DNA from: Azonexus sp.
Lineage (GTDB): Bacteria > Pseudomonadota > Gammaproteobacteria > Burkholderiales > Rhodocyclaceae
NCBI GenBank assembly: GCA_030696345.1
Contig: JAUYSK010000027.1
Span: 354,882 to 418,881, forward strand
Direction: 5' to 3'
DNA: 64,000 nt
Part shown: piece after piece, positions 26,905 through 37,473 of the stretch
Layout of the letters: each line of letters begins with the position of its first letter
Position numbering within the stretch: position 1 is the stretch's first letter
Position numbers and translations under genes: made by a program
Notes under the pieces: model-generated
Database searches by the model: none
What the model saw: the letters and a program-made list of their open reading frames with translations, nothing else
What the model was told of the DNA's origin: nothing

Positions 26905-27474
26905 ATGAAAGTCCCTTACCTAATGTTTCACGGCACAAAGACAAGACAAACCGGGTTTGCTTTGTTCACCGCATTGATTTTTCTCGTAGCCCTAACGCTA
27001 TTGGGAATCGGCGTTTTTTCCACCACGATTTCCGAAGAAAAAATGGCCAGGAACTTCCGCGACAAGGAAATAGCGCTAATAGCGGCGGAAGCGGCATTGA
27101 ACGAAGCAAAAATACTGATCACAGCAAGTTATAACTCCGGCACTCCCCCGACGACAGTCCCCACCCCGCTTTCTGAAGATAAATGCTATAGCGGAACACC
27201 AACAGGTTACTCCTGTGACCCAACCATTAACGCGAACACCCTAGATCTGTTTTCCGGTAGCGTCACTGGCGCCGCTGTCGGAGGTGGAGGGGTAATAGCG
27301 AGTGTATCTCCGGCAATCGTCGGTGTTTCTTCGGCCCCCCGCTATCTTGTGGTTTGGCAGAAATCTTCAGTCTGTGGCATCAGCAATACCAGTTACTGCT
27401 ATCAAATTATCGCCCAAGCAAAAGGACGCCTGACAAACACGCGCGTCAATCTCATCGAACTATTCACTTATTGA
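26905..27474 (+). CDS. pilX: Type IV pilus minor pilin PilX
   Basis: A 189-residue PilX. The N-terminal helix reads RQTGFALFTALIFLVALTLL and, as in other PilX proteins, lacks the usual Glu5 (FALFT). The PilX landmark EEKMARNFRDKEIALIAAEAAL is present. Base composition is clearly lower in G+C than in flanking housekeeping genes. Confidence 0.9.
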   Translation: MKVPYLMFHGTKTRQTGFALFTALIFLVALTLLGIGVFSTTISEEKMARNFRDKEIALIAAEAALNEAKILITASYNSGTPPTTVPTPLSEDKCYSGTPTGYSCDPTINANTLDLFSGSVTGAAVGGGGVIASVSPAIVGVSSAPRYLVVWQKSSVCGISNTSYCYQIIAQAKGRLTNTRVNLIELFTY

Positions 27475-27507
27475 TTCAGCCCTCGATCCTCATCGAAGGA
27501 GTACACC

Positions 27508-30500
27508 ATGTTCCGCAAACCTGTTTCTCTCGCCCTCCGTGCCGTTTTTTTACTGGGTTCGCTGCCTGCTTTTGCTGGCACCCTGACCGAGGCACCGTTG
27601 TTCCTGCAGTCGGCCGTTCCACCCAACGTGCTATTTGCGCTCTCGGTGGAATTCCCGACCGCAAATACTGCCGCCTATCAGGGCACCAACAACTATTCCA
27701 CCGCGAACACCTATCTCGGCATCTTTGATTCGGAGAAGTGTTACAACTATGACACCACCAGTAACTGGTTTGCTCCGGCCGCGCTCTCCACCAATCACAC
27801 CTGCAGCAATCAGTGGAGTGGCAATTTCCTGAACTGGGCAACGATGACCGGTCTCGACGAGTTCCGCTATGCGATGACAGGCGGCAACCGTTATCAGGAC
27901 ACAGCCACGCTTACTGTCCTTGAGCGTGCGTACCAAAGCGGCCAGGGCGGTACCAGCAACTTCCCCAATAAAACCTACACCGGCAGTACAGCAACGCCCT
28001 ATCCGAACACGGCGGCACTGACGATCAGAAATCAGGGCCTCGGCCACCAAATGCAGGTCACACTGGGTGGTAGTGGCACGGCCATGTGTACAAACCCGCA
28101 AAAACCCGGAGGTGTATTCACCTGCGACATCGCCATTCAAACAACCAATGAAACAGGTTCATGTACTACGTGGGCCGGCACCGGAACCAGCATTGACCCC
28201 TACAAATGCCAGACCTTCGGCGCTTTTTCAGATGGTGTCGGTGTCCCGACAGCAACGACGACAGGCACGGTATCCATGGCGAGCAACGCCGCCGGGACCG
28301 AAACGGTCACCTGCGCAAGCCCATCGGGTAACAACAACTCGAACTTCAACTGCACACTGACAAATTCGGTAAGCACTCCCGGATCATGTACCACCTGGAT
28401 TGGTAACGGCACATCAGTATCTCCATTCAGTTGCTCTGCCTTTGGTACATTCGGCAGCACTGTTTTCACATCCACTGCCAGTGCAGCAGCAACGTCATAC
28501 TCCTCCTCAACGCAGGTCAATCAAGCAGCGGATACAGTCTCTTCCTGCGGTATTGCACAGGCATCCCCTAACACTATCAGTTGCACGCTTGCCTCCGGAC
28601 GCACAACCACTTGTACACCAAGCGGCAATGGCAGAACCGGCAGCAGTAATGTTCCCTACAACTGTACCTCTGCCAACAGCTGGAGCATTAGCGGCTCGCC
28701 GACAGCCAGTTACGTAAGCAATACGAATAGCACCACCGATAGCTCTTTCACCAACAGCAGCGGTAAAACTCGCTATTACAAAGCGCCAACCAGCGTTACC
28801 TACAGCATCCCGCAGTTCGCTACCTATTGGTACGTTCCTACTTACACTGGCACGTCAAGCACGTCAGGCAATTACTACTACTACTCAACCTATGGCGTAA
28901 CTTTTGGTGGCAGCCAGAACTACTTCGTTCGGGCGAAAGTCTGCGATTCGTCAGTTGGCCTCGAATCCAATTGCGAGCGATATGGCACTAGCAGCTACAA
29001 GCCCGTCGGAGAGGTGCAGCGAAATGGCGAGAAAATGCGATTTGGCCTTTTCTCGTATTACAAGGCAAACGACATTGACAATGCCGTCATGCGCTCGAAG
29101 ATGAAGTACCTTGCCCCTCTGAAATGGACATCCTCTGGCGTATCGACTACCAACAGTGCTGCAGAATGGTCAGCCAGTACAGGCGTTTTGGCAACGAATC
29201 CCGATCCGACTGAAGCCACCAATTCGTATGGTGGCGCTGTCAGCCAGTCGGGCGTGGTCAACTACATCAACAAATTTGGTATTGCGGCAGCCGGGTACAA
29301 GACCTACGACAACGTCGGAAAACTTTACTATGAAGCACTCCGCTATCTTCGCGGGTTGACGCCAACCCCTGAGTTCTACAGCCGCGCCACGACTACAAAC
29401 AACGATGCCTTCCCGGTCATCAATAGCTGGGATGATCCGATTCTGTATTCGTGTCAGAAGAACTACATCATTGCGATGGGAGACACCCACACCCACTGCG
29501 ACAAGAGATTGCCGGGCGGCACCAGTGCAGCCCATGGTGCAGGCCAGTGCACGGGTAATAGCCAGACCTCTGACCTGGGAAGCCTTGGCGGAGACGCTGC
29601 AGTGAACGTAGGAACCTGGACCAATGCTATTGGCAACCTTGAAACTCCTGTTCGCGCTAACCTTGCCAACACGTTTTTTTCAGGATCTGCCAGCTACTAC
29701 ATGGGTGGCCTCGCCTATTGGGCAGCCAAGGATGGGTTCAGAACATTCGGCGGGGTCGCTCTGAAAGCCAAGACCTATGTGATTGACGTGCAGGAATATG
29801 GCGATCTAGGGGTGAACTCGCAATACTGGTATGCCGCGAAATACGGTGGCGTGGATACCTTCGACAGCAGTGGCAACCCTCTGAACTGGTCGACATCAAT
29901 TGCGGGCTATACCGGCAACTGGCCAAAAACGCTGCTGCCTGCGGGCAACCCCGCAGCGATGATTGCAGCCGTCCGTGGCGCACTTTCATCCATCTCGGCC
30001 CAAACAGGTGCAGGCGCTGCTGTTGGTTTATCGACCGGCGACTTGCGTACTGGCAATGGCACCAACCTTTACAGCGCCACCTACGACTCCACTGGCTGGT
30101 TTGGCGATATCGCGAGCTACCGGATGAGTACTAGCCTCGCGATCAGCACAACACCAATCTGGCAAACGTCAACATTTTTGAATCCAGCAAGCCTCAACCC
30201 GGGCTCAGGAACCGCGCCGTGGCTGACCCGCCGAATACTCACCTTCCACGATGGACTACAATCCAGCGGAACCGCTGACTCAGCAGCAAATGGCCGCCAG
30301 GGCGTTGAATTCATGGCAGAAACCAGCGCGGGCACCGACGTTTTCTCGACAAACTTCTCGGGAAGGCAGCAATCGCTTCTGGATACGGACCCTGCCACCA
30401 GCCTCAGTGATGGTCGCGGTGCAGACCGCGTAAATTACATTCGCGGCGACAACAGCAACGAAGGCAGCAATGGCTTTAACTGGCGCGTTCGCACCGGATC

Positions 30501-32370
30501 GATTGGCGACTTCATCAATTCTTCCCCGGTTTATGTACGCTTTCCGTCATCCGCAAATATCCCTCCCAGTGATTATGCGACTTTCAAAGCTTATGCAACT
30601 TCAGTAGCCACAAGAACCCCGGCCCTCTACGTTGGCAGCAATGATGGCATGCTCCATGTCATCAATGCATCTGACCTTGCCGACGACAACCCCACAACAG
30701 CTCCATTTACTGGAGCAAAGACCAACAGTGGAAAAGAGATGCTGGCTTATGTACCCTCAGCCGTCTCGTCACGGCTCACCAACTTGCCCTGGCCAAATTA
30801 CTCTCACAAGTATTATGTTGATGGCACACCCATCATCGCTGATGCGCAGTTAAGCAGTGCAACCTGTACGGCAGCCACCGACACCACAAAATGCTGGCGA
30901 ACAGTTGTTACCGGGGGCCTGGGCGGTGGTGGCCAAGGCATATATGCACTGAATGGTACCGATCCCTCGGCTTTTGCCAGCGGCACGCCGAAATCCCTTG
31001 TGTTCTGGGAGTTTACCGATCGTGACGACGCCGATTTGGGTTATACCTTTGCCCAACCGGTAGTTCGCAAAATGAATGATGGAAAATGGGCCGTTATTTT
31101 TGGCAACGGTTACAACAACACCACATCCGATGGCGCCACCAGCTCAACCGGACGTGCTTTCCTCTACATTCTCTACCTTGACGGCCCTGGCTTCGATGGC
31201 TCAGGTCGTGGTAAGACTTGGACATTGGGTACGGACTACCACAAAATCGAGTTGAAGGCCCCCAACGAGCCAACTACGACGCCGATCAGCCCGGCAAACG
31301 GCCTTTCAACAGCCTTCGCCTTTGACAAGGACACTAACGGCACAGTCGACTACATTTATGCAGGTGACCGCTACGGCAATATGTGGAAAATCGATGTCAG
31401 TAGCGCCTCTTCATCCAGTTGGGGAACTGCCTTCGGAACCAGCACCTCTCCATTGCCACTATTCACCGCGACAACGGGCGACACCCCGGCCAAGCCTGAG
31501 CAGATCACCACCAGCCCGATTGTCACCAGACATCCAAGTGGTGGATACATGGTTCTCTTCGGCACCGGCGCATATGTTGACCAGACAGATACCACCGGCC
31601 CCTTCACGACCAATTCTTTCTACGGCATTTGGGACAAGGATGATGGCACTACCCGAGTAACCACCCGCGACCAGTTGCAAAAACAGGCTACCTTGTCGAT
31701 CAGTTCTGGCACGACAATCTATGGTCTGCAATCAACTTGCCAGCCGCAATATCAAATTGCAGCAACGGCTCCTGTCACCGCCACGGCGCTTTGCCCAACT
31801 GCGCTTGCCCCACCGCTGACCGGTGGTTTGGTTGCACAGCAATTGGGATGGGTTCTGGATCTAAATAACGATCCATCCGTCTCCAATAGCGGGGAGCGCT
31901 ACATTTCGTCGGTTGTACCCGTTTTGGAAAATGGACTGCTCACCTTCGTGACACTGACACCGTCAGGTGACGTTTGCGCTGGAGGTGGCTATGACTTCAC
32001 CTACAACCTTGATTACTTGAGCGGAGGAGCATATTCAAAGCCGGTTTATTACAATCTGACGGGAACTTCTCCCACAGCGATTTCCATCAGCTTCTCTGTC
32101 ACCTCTGGCGGCACTACAAGCACTGTTACCGCTTACCCCAGTGGCAAACGTCTTGGAACAGCCCTGGGACAAAATCCCAAACGGATTTATTACGAGACCG
32201 ACCCTGGTTCTGCCACGCCGACAACAAGTTCCGGTTGCGCAGGCTTTGTAGCCGGTCGCCCCTGCAAGAAGGTCAAACGTGCCTGTGACATCGTCACGAT
32301 TGCCGGTGGATGTTCCGGCATGACGCCACCAGCAACGGGCAGGGTATCCTGGCGCCATATAATGCAGTAA
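27508..32370 (+). CDS. pilY1: Type IV pilus tip adhesin PilY1
   Basis: Large secreted tip protein of 1620 residues. After a signal peptide (about 1-23, ending PAFAG) comes a variable N-terminal part with von Willebrand-like features and Cys-rich inserts, then from about residue 1000 the PilY1 beta-propeller (PALYVGSNDGMLHV, LGGGGQGIYALN, then FANGYNN-like blades). A calcium loop of PilY1 type, DKDTNGTVD, lies at 1273-1281. Family knowledge: PilY1 sits at the pilus tip, controls extension and retraction through calcium and takes part in surface sensing. Residues about 217-242 and 292-317 are a near-duplicate GSCTTW block exactly 75 codons apart. The gene is 33 bases after pilX. Confidence 0.93.
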   Translation: MFRKPVSLALRAVFLLGSLPAFAGTLTEAPLFLQSAVPPNVLFALSVEFPTANTAAYQGTNNYSTANTYLGIFDSEKCYNYDTTSNWFAPAALSTNHTCSNQWSGNFLNWATMTGLDEFRYAMTGGNRYQDTATLTVLERAYQSGQGGTSNFPNKTYTGSTATPYPNTAALTIRNQGLGHQMQVTLGGSGTAMCTNPQKPGGVFTCDIAIQTTNETGSCTTWAGTGTSIDPYKCQTFGAFSDGVGVPTATTTGTVSMASNAAGTETVTCASPSGNNNSNFNCTLTNSVSTPGSCTTWIGNGTSVSPFSCSAFGTFGSTVFTSTASAAATSYSSSTQVNQAADTVSSCGIAQASPNTISCTLASGRTTTCTPSGNGRTGSSNVPYNCTSANSWSISGSPTASYVSNTNSTTDSSFTNSSGKTRYYKAPTSVTYSIPQFATYWYVPTYTGTSSTSGNYYYYSTYGVTFGGSQNYFVRAKVCDSSVGLESNCERYGTSSYKPVGEVQRNGEKMRFGLFSYYKANDIDNAVMRSKMKYLAPLKWTSSGVSTTNSAAEWSASTGVLATNPDPTEATNSYGGAVSQSGVVNYINKFGIAAAGYKTYDNVGKLYYEALRYLRGLTPTPEFYSRATTTNNDAFPVINSWDDPILYSCQKNYIIAMGDTHTHCDKRLPGGTSAAHGAGQCTGNSQTSDLGSLGGDAAVNVGTWTNAIGNLETPVRANLANTFFSGSASYYMGGLAYWAAKDGFRTFGGVALKAKTYVIDVQEYGDLGVNSQYWYAAKYGGVDTFDSSGNPLNWSTSIAGYTGNWPKTLLPAGNPAAMIAAVRGALSSISAQTGAGAAVGLSTGDLRTGNGTNLYSATYDSTGWFGDIASYRMSTSLAISTTPIWQTSTFLNPASLNPGSGTAPWLTRRILTFHDGLQSSGTADSAANGRQGVEFMAETSAGTDVFSTNFSGRQQSLLDTDPATSLSDGRGADRVNYIRGDNSNEGSNGFNWRVRTGSIGDFINSSPVYVRFPSSANIPPSDYATFKAYATSVATRTPALYVGSNDGMLHVINASDLADDNPTTAPFTGAKTNSGKEMLAYVPSAVSSRLTNLPWPNYSHKYYVDGTPIIADAQLSSATCTAATDTTKCWRTVVTGGLGGGGQGIYALNGTDPSAFASGTPKSLVFWEFTDRDDADLGYTFAQPVVRKMNDGKWAVIFGNGYNNTTSDGATSSTGRAFLYILYLDGPGFDGSGRGKTWTLGTDYHKIELKAPNEPTTTPISPANGLSTAFAFDKDTNGTVDYIYAGDRYGNMWKIDVSSASSSSWGTAFGTSTSPLPLFTATTGDTPAKPEQITTSPIVTRHPSGGYMVLFGTGAYVDQTDTTGPFTTNSFYGIWDKDDGTTRVTTRDQLQKQATLSISSGTTIYGLQSTCQPQYQIAATAPVTATALCPTALAPPLTGGLVAQQLGWVLDLNNDPSVSNSGERYISSVVPVLENGLLTFVTLTPSGDVCAGGGYDFTYNLDYLSGGAYSKPVYYNLTGTSPTAISISFSVTSGGTTSTVTAYPSGKRLGTALGQNPKRIYYETDPGSATPTTSSGCAGFVAGRPCKKVKRACDIVTIAGGCSGMTPPATGRVSWRHIMQ

Positions 32371-32385
32371 CGTGAGAAAACTCAA

Positions 32386-32832
32386 ATGAAAAAAAACACT
32401 CACCACAATGGATTTTCACTGATCGAACTCATGATCGTTGTGGCCATTGTCGGGATTCTGGCGGCAGTCGTTTTTCCCTCTTACCAGGAGTATGTGAGGC
32501 GTGCAGCGCGAGCTGAAGCCCGGGCTGCCATGCTGCATATGGCGCAATTGCAGGAGCGAAACTTTACTGACCGTGGAGCATACGTACTGATTTCTTCAGG
32601 GGCGAGAACGGATGGTTGGCAAAGCGCCAATTGGTCAGGAACAAACTTTGGCACTCGTAAATATGACGTTACTGTCGCACTAAATGCCGCCTGCGGCACC
32701 AACACAGTGCCTTTTATCATTACGGCCACTCCGGGCAACGGCTTTTCCGATCCCAGGTGCGGAATTCTGACCCTTTGTAGCGATGGCACACGCACCAGTG
32801 CAGCCGGGGATGCAGCCACCTGCTGGAAATAA
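32386..32832 (+). CDS. pilE: Type IV pilin PilE
   Basis: A 148-residue pilin of the PilE minor type, with signal [20 protein letters not shown] and the [19 protein letters not shown] helix, then a beta domain with the C-terminal cysteine pair region (DPRCG, ATCWK). It closes the pilus cluster and ends three bases before the convergent ispH stop. Confidence 0.92.
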   Translation: MKKNTHHNGFSLIELMIVVAIVGILAAVVFPSYQEYVRRAARAEARAAMLHMAQLQERNFTDRGAYVLISSGARTDGWQSANWSGTNFGTRKYDVTVALNAACGTNTVPFIITATPGNGFSDPRCGILTLCSDGTRTSAAGDAATCWK

Positions 32833-32835
32833 AAC

Positions 32836-33762
32836 CTAGCTCCCAGCCAGCTCTCGTGGAAGAGGAAAAGAAACCCCCTCTTCCACGCCTTCCAACTGAG
32901 TTACTTCAGCCCCAACCAAGATCTTGATTCGATCAAGTACCCTTTGTACAAGAATCTCAGGTGCGGAAGCCCCGGCAGTAACACCGATCCTCGCCTTACC
33001 GGCCAGCCACTCAATTTCGATTTCGTCTGGCCCATCAATCAAATAGCCATCAACACCAAGCGCTACTGCAACTTCCTTTAGCCGACGGGAATTTGAGCTA
33101 TTCGGACTACCGACAACAATGACCAGATCACATTGTTCGGCCAGCGCCTTGACTGCATCCTGACGATTTTGTGTGGCGTAGCAAATATCATCCTTTTTAG
33201 GCCCCTGAATTTCCGGAAACTGGTCCTTCAAGGCGGAAATCACTACCGTCGCATCATCAACGGAAAGGGTGGTCTGGGTAACGAAGGAAAGCTGGTCAGG
33301 AAGTTTTACCTTGAGGAGCCTGACATCCTCAGCCGTTTCAACCAGATACATGCCGTCGGCGCTCTGACCCATGGTTCCCTCAACCTCGGGGTGGCCCTTG
33401 TGGCCAACCATGACAACTTCGCGATCCTGATTTCGCATCTTGCCGACTTCGACATGCACCTTGGTAACCAGCGGGCAGGTTGCGTCGAAGACCTTGAGAC
33501 CACGCTGCTCGGCTTCATCGCGGACTGCCTTTGAAACACCATGGGCACTGAAGATTACCGTGCTGCCGACCGGGGCCTCCTGCAGATCCTCGATAAAAAC
33601 AGCCCCCTTGGCGCGCAGGTCATCGCAGACGAATTTGTTGTGCACGACTTCATGGCGCACATAGATCGGCGCGCCGAATTTTTCCAGGGCGCGTTCAACG
33701 ATGGCGATGGCGCGTTCGACGCCAGCACAGAAGCCGCGGGGGTTGGCGAGGATGACTTGCAT
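32836..33762 (-). CDS. ispH: 4-hydroxy-3-methylbut-2-enyl diphosphate reductase
   Basis: Last enzyme of the MEP isoprenoid pathway, an iron-sulfur enzyme of 308 residues. The three cluster cysteines are visible in [19 protein letters not shown] and [11 protein letters not shown], with the conserved [12 protein letters not shown] substrate site and the catalytic Glu in [10 protein letters not shown]. It is the last gene of ribF-ileS-lspA-fkpB-ispH. The 3' end contains an inverted repeat (GTGGAAGAGG near 32853 and its complement near 32878) that is part of the coding sequence. Confidence 0.97.
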   Translation of the reverse strand: MQVILANPRGFCAGVERAIAIVERALEKFGAPIYVRHEVVHNKFVCDDLRAKGAVFIEDLQEAPVGSTVIFSAHGVSKAVRDEAEQRGLKVFDATCPLVTKVHVEVGKMRNQDREVVMVGHKGHPEVEGTMGQSADGMYLVETAEDVRLLKVKLPDQLSFVTQTTLSVDDATVVISALKDQFPEIQGPKKDDICYATQNRQDAVKALAEQCDLVIVVGSPNSSNSRRLKEVAVALGVDGYLIDGPDEIEIEWLAGKARIGVTAGASAPEILVQRVLDRIKILVGAEVTQLEGVEEGVSFPLPRELAGS

Positions 33763-34188
33763 TTACATGATTCCGATGATTTCCACTTCGAAGCGGATCG
33801 TCTTTCCGGCCATCGGGTGGTTGAAGTCAAACAGGGCGTGGGTCGCATCCAGTTCACGCAGGAAGCCGGCAAAGGTACCGCCGTTGGGCGCGGTGAATTC
33901 GACGACGGAATTCTCCTTGAGTTCCATTTCGGCCGGCAGTCCGCTGCGTGAAATACGCTCGACCAGGCGATCATTGTGTTGACCAAAAGCTTCGTTCGGT
34001 TCGAGTTGGAAGATAAATCGCTCATGCGCCGGCAAGCCGATCAGCACGGATTCCAGGTTTTCGGCGAGCTGACCACTGCCCATCTGGAGCGTGGCCGGGC
34101 TCATGTCGAAAGTGGAGAGAAATTCGTCGCCATCAAGCGTCGAAATCCGGTAATGCAGGGTCAGGAAGCTGTCGGAGCGCACGGTCAT
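33763..34188 (-). CDS. fkpB: FKBP-type peptidyl-prolyl isomerase (SlpA/FkpB)
   Basis: A 141-residue SlyD/FkpB-type isomerase (LTLHYRISTLDGDEFLSTFD, LPAHERFIFQLEPNEAFGQ, FDFNHPMAGKTIRFEVEI). FkpB is found between lspA and ispH in many proteobacteria, as here. The stop abuts the ispH start and the start overlaps lspA by four bases. Confidence 0.93.
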   Translation of the reverse strand: MTVRSDSFLTLHYRISTLDGDEFLSTFDMSPATLQMGSGQLAENLESVLIGLPAHERFIFQLEPNEAFGQHNDRLVERISRSGLPAEMELKENSVVEFTAPNGGTFAGFLRELDATHALFDFNHPMAGKTIRFEVEIIGIM

Positions 34189-34673
34189 GGAGTTTTCTCG
34201 TCGGTTTTCTTGCTTGCTGCGGTCAACTGCTCAATAACGAGCAAAACCGCACCGATGGTGATGGCTGAGTCGGCCACATTGAAGGCCGGCCAATAGAGGC
34301 CGGCGACATGCCATTGAATGAAATCGACCACGGCGCCGAAACGCACACGGTCGATGACGTTGCCCAGCGCCCCGCCCATGACCAGCGCCAGGGCAAGCGA
34401 TAGCAGTTTCTGTTGCGGATGCTGGCGAATCATGTAGGCGATCCAGCCGGAGACAGCCAGCGCCAGGATGGTGAAAAACCAGCGCTGCCAGCCCGGCTGA
34501 TCGGCCAGAAAGCTGAAGGCTGCGCCCGGATTGAAGGTCAGAACCCAGTTCCAGAATGGCGCGACATAGATTGCTTCGCCGAGGCGGATGTTTTCCAGCG
34601 CCAGCCATTTACTGATCTGGTCGAAGACGATAACCAGCCCGGCCAGCGCATACCAGCGCTTCGCATCAGGCAT
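34185..34673 (-). CDS. lspA: Lipoprotein signal peptidase II
   Basis: Inner-membrane aspartyl protease that removes signal peptides from prolipoproteins. The 162-residue protein has four membrane helices and the two catalytic Asp motifs [15 protein letters not shown] and AFNVADSAI. The start [10 protein letters not shown] was chosen inside a longer open frame because homology starts there; it overlaps the ileS stop by eight bases. Confidence 0.95.
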   Translation of the reverse strand: MPDAKRWYALAGLVIVFDQISKWLALENIRLGEAIYVAPFWNWVLTFNPGAAFSFLADQPGWQRWFFTILALAVSGWIAYMIRQHPQQKLLSLALALVMGGALGNVIDRVRFGAVVDFIQWHVAGLYWPAFNVADSAITIGAVLLVIEQLTAASKKTDEKTP

Positions 34674-37464
34674 GCGCGCGCGCCTCACCATCACCATGCA
34701 GATTGCTGACGCAACGGCCACACAAGGCCGGTTGTTCGGCATTGGCGCCGACATCTTCACGCACATGCCAGCAGCGCTCGCACTTGCCGTGGGTTGAGGG
34801 CTGAGCGACCAGTGTTTCGGCATCCGCCTTGACCAGCGTTGTCTTCGAGCAGATCAGCACGAACTTGAGATCGTCACCGAGCGAGGCCAGCAGGTCGAAT
34901 TTCTCGCCCGCACAGCGCAGCTCAACCTCGGCCTGCAGCGAGGAACCAATCTTGCCGGCTTCGCGCAACTCTTCCAGCGCCTTGGTCACATCGGCGCGAA
35001 CACCGCGAATCTGGGTCCATTTGGCCAGCAGAGCAGCTTCGTCTTCCGGCTTGGGCAGTTCGTGCCAGGTCTGGAACATCACGGACTGATCGGCATCGCC
35101 GACCAGTACCTGCCAGATTTCCTCGGCGGTGAACGTGAGAATCGGCGCCATCAGTTTGGTGAAGGCTTGCAGGATGTGCCAGAGCGCTGACTGTGCCGAA
35201 CGACGGGCGCGGGAATTCGGCGCGGTCGTGTAAAGGCGGTCCTTCAGGATATCGAGGTAGAAGCCGCCAAGATCTTCCGAACAGAAAGTCTGCAAGGCCT
35301 GCACCACGCGATGGAACTCATAGCGATCGTAATCGGCCTGGCAGCTCGCCTGAAGTTCGCGCGTCAGGGCCAGCGCATAACGGTCGATTTCCAGCCATTC
35401 TTCAACCGGCAGCATATCCTTAGCAGCGTCGAAATCCGCCGTATTGGCCAGCACAAAGCGCAGCGTGTTGCGGATACGACGGTAGCCCTCAACGACACGC
35501 TTGAGGATTTCATCGGAAATCGACAGTTCACCGGAGTAATCGGTCGAGGCGGTCCACAGGCGCAGGATTTCGGCGCCCATCTTGTCCGAAACCTGCTGCG
35601 GCGCGATGACGTTGCCCTTGGACTTCGACATCTTGTGGCCCTTGCCATCGACCACGAAACCGTGGGTCAGCAGCGCCTTGTAGGGCGCCCGGCCATCAAT
35701 GGCGCAACCGGAGAGCAGCGAGGACTGGAACCAGCCGCGATGCTGGTCGGACCCTTCAAGATACATGTCGGCCGGATAGCTCAGCTGTGCCGCGTGCGAA
35801 CCACGCAGGACATGCCAGTGGGTGGTGCCGGAATCGAACCAGACATCCAGCGTATCCTTCATCTTGACGTACTGATCAGCCTCGGCACCGAGCAACTCGG
35901 CGGCATCGAGACTGAACCAGGCTTCAATGCCGGCCTTTTCGACACGCTGGGCGACCTGTTCGATCAGCTCGGCTGTCCGCGGGTGCGGCAACGCGGTTTC
36001 CTTGTGCAGGAAGAAAGGAATCGGCACGCCCCAGTTGCGCTGGCGGGAAACACACCAGTCCGGGCGGGTACGCATCATCGCCTCCAGGCGGGCACGGCCC
36101 CAGGCCGGGAAGAACTGGGTTTCGTCGACGGCGCGCTCGGCAATCCAGCGCAGGGTCGAGGCGTTTTCATCCTTCTTGTGATCCATGCCGATAAACCACT
36201 GCGTCGTCGCGCGGAAGATGATCGGCGTCTTGTGGCGCCAGCAATGCGGATAGCTGTGCTGGATTCTTTCGTTTTTAAGCAGTCGACCGCAGCACTCAAG
36301 TTCCTGCAGCACCAGCGGATTGGCTTCCCAAACAGTCTTGCCAGCCAGTTCGCCCACCGACAGCGCCGGCGTATTTCCGAGAAAGCGGCCGTCATTGCCA
36401 ACCGGGTTGTTCACTGGCAGACCATATTTCTTGCCGATGATGAAGTCGTCCGCACCGTGCGCCGGCGCGGTATGCACCAGGCCGGTACCGGCTTCGGTGG
36501 TGACATGCGTGCCACAGATAATGGCGACGTCGCGGCTCTGGAATGGGTGCTTGAGCAGAATCTGATCGAGCTTGTCGCCAGCGCACGAACCAACCGCCTT
36601 ACCTTCCAGTCCATAACGCTTGAGGCAAGCCTCGGCCAGTTCGCGAACCAGAATCAGCGAGCCTTTTTCGGTTTCGATCAGGTCGTAGGTCAGTTCTGGA
36701 TGAACGCTGACTGCCTCGTTGGCCGGCAGTGTCCATGGCGTCGTTGTCCAGATCACGGCAAAGGCGGGGCCGCGCAAATGGCTCAGGCCAAAAGCAGCGG
36801 CCAGCTTGTCGGCATGATTGCCATGGACTTCGAAAGCGACATCAATCGCCGGCGAGTTTTTGTCTTCGTACTCAACTTCCGCTTCGGCCAGCGCCGAACC
36901 ACAGTCCAGACACCAGTTGACCGGCTTCAGCCCCTGATAGAGATAACCTTGATCGAGAATCTTGCCGAGCGCCCGCATTTCGTCGGCTTCGGCCTTGAAG
37001 CTCATGGTCAGATAAGGATTCTCCCACTCGCCGAGCACACCAAGGCGGATGAAGTCCTTCTTCTGCCGTTCGACCTGCTCGGCCGCATAAGCACGCGACA
37101 GTTCGCGCACCTTGTCGGCTGGAATGCTCTTGCCGTGCAGCTTTTCGATCTGATGCTCGATTGGCAGACCATGGCAATCCCAACCGGGCACATAGGGCGC
37201 ATCGAAGCCAGCCAGGGTCTTCGCACGGATGATGATGTCCTTGAGGATCTTGTTGACCGCATGCCCGATGTGAATATCGCCGTTGGCGTAGGGTGGGCCA
37301 TCGTGCAGCACAAAACGGGGCCGACCGGCGCAGACTTCACGAATGCGCTGGTAAAGCTTTTTCTCCTGCCATAGTGCCACCCATTGCGGTTCGCGCTTGG
37401 GCAGATCGCCGCGCATCGGGAAGGCCGTATCCGGCAGGTTCAGGGTGTCTTTGTAATCAGCCAT
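34666..37464 (-). CDS. ileS: Isoleucyl-tRNA synthetase
   Basis: Class I synthetase of 932 residues. The HIGH motif is in [10 protein letters not shown] and KMSKS is in [10 protein letters not shown]. The C-terminal zinc site reads CERCW and CGRC. Size and ending match bacterial type I IleRS. It starts nine bases after ribF and overlaps lspA. Confidence 0.98.
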   Translation of the reverse strand: MADYKDTLNLPDTAFPMRGDLPKREPQWVALWQEKKLYQRIREVCAGRPRFVLHDGPPYANGDIHIGHAVNKILKDIIIRAKTLAGFDAPYVPGWDCHGLPIEHQIEKLHGKSIPADKVRELSRAYAAEQVERQKKDFIRLGVLGEWENPYLTMSFKAEADEMRALGKILDQGYLYQGLKPVNWCLDCGSALAEAEVEYEDKNSPAIDVAFEVHGNHADKLAAAFGLSHLRGPAFAVIWTTTPWTLPANEAVSVHPELTYDLIETEKGSLILVRELAEACLKRYGLEGKAVGSCAGDKLDQILLKHPFQSRDVAIICGTHVTTEAGTGLVHTAPAHGADDFIIGKKYGLPVNNPVGNDGRFLGNTPALSVGELAGKTVWEANPLVLQELECCGRLLKNERIQHSYPHCWRHKTPIIFRATTQWFIGMDHKKDENASTLRWIAERAVDETQFFPAWGRARLEAMMRTRPDWCVSRQRNWGVPIPFFLHKETALPHPRTAELIEQVAQRVEKAGIEAWFSLDAAELLGAEADQYVKMKDTLDVWFDSGTTHWHVLRGSHAAQLSYPADMYLEGSDQHRGWFQSSLLSGCAIDGRAPYKALLTHGFVVDGKGHKMSKSKGNVIAPQQVSDKMGAEILRLWTASTDYSGELSISDEILKRVVEGYRRIRNTLRFVLANTADFDAAKDMLPVEEWLEIDRYALALTRELQASCQADYDRYEFHRVVQALQTFCSEDLGGFYLDILKDRLYTTAPNSRARRSAQSALWHILQAFTKLMAPILTFTAEEIWQVLVGDADQSVMFQTWHELPKPEDEAALLAKWTQIRGVRADVTKALEELREAGKIGSSLQAEVELRCAGEKFDLLASLGDDLKFVLICSKTTLVKADAETLVAQPSTHGKCERCWHVREDVGANAEQPALCGRCVSNLHGDGEARAHA

Positions 37465-37473
37465 TTTGCATGC

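Noticed and set aside
35311..37374. A 687-codon plus-strand frame opposite ileS
   Set aside because: It is antisense to a full isoleucyl-tRNA synthetase and has no recognisable domain.
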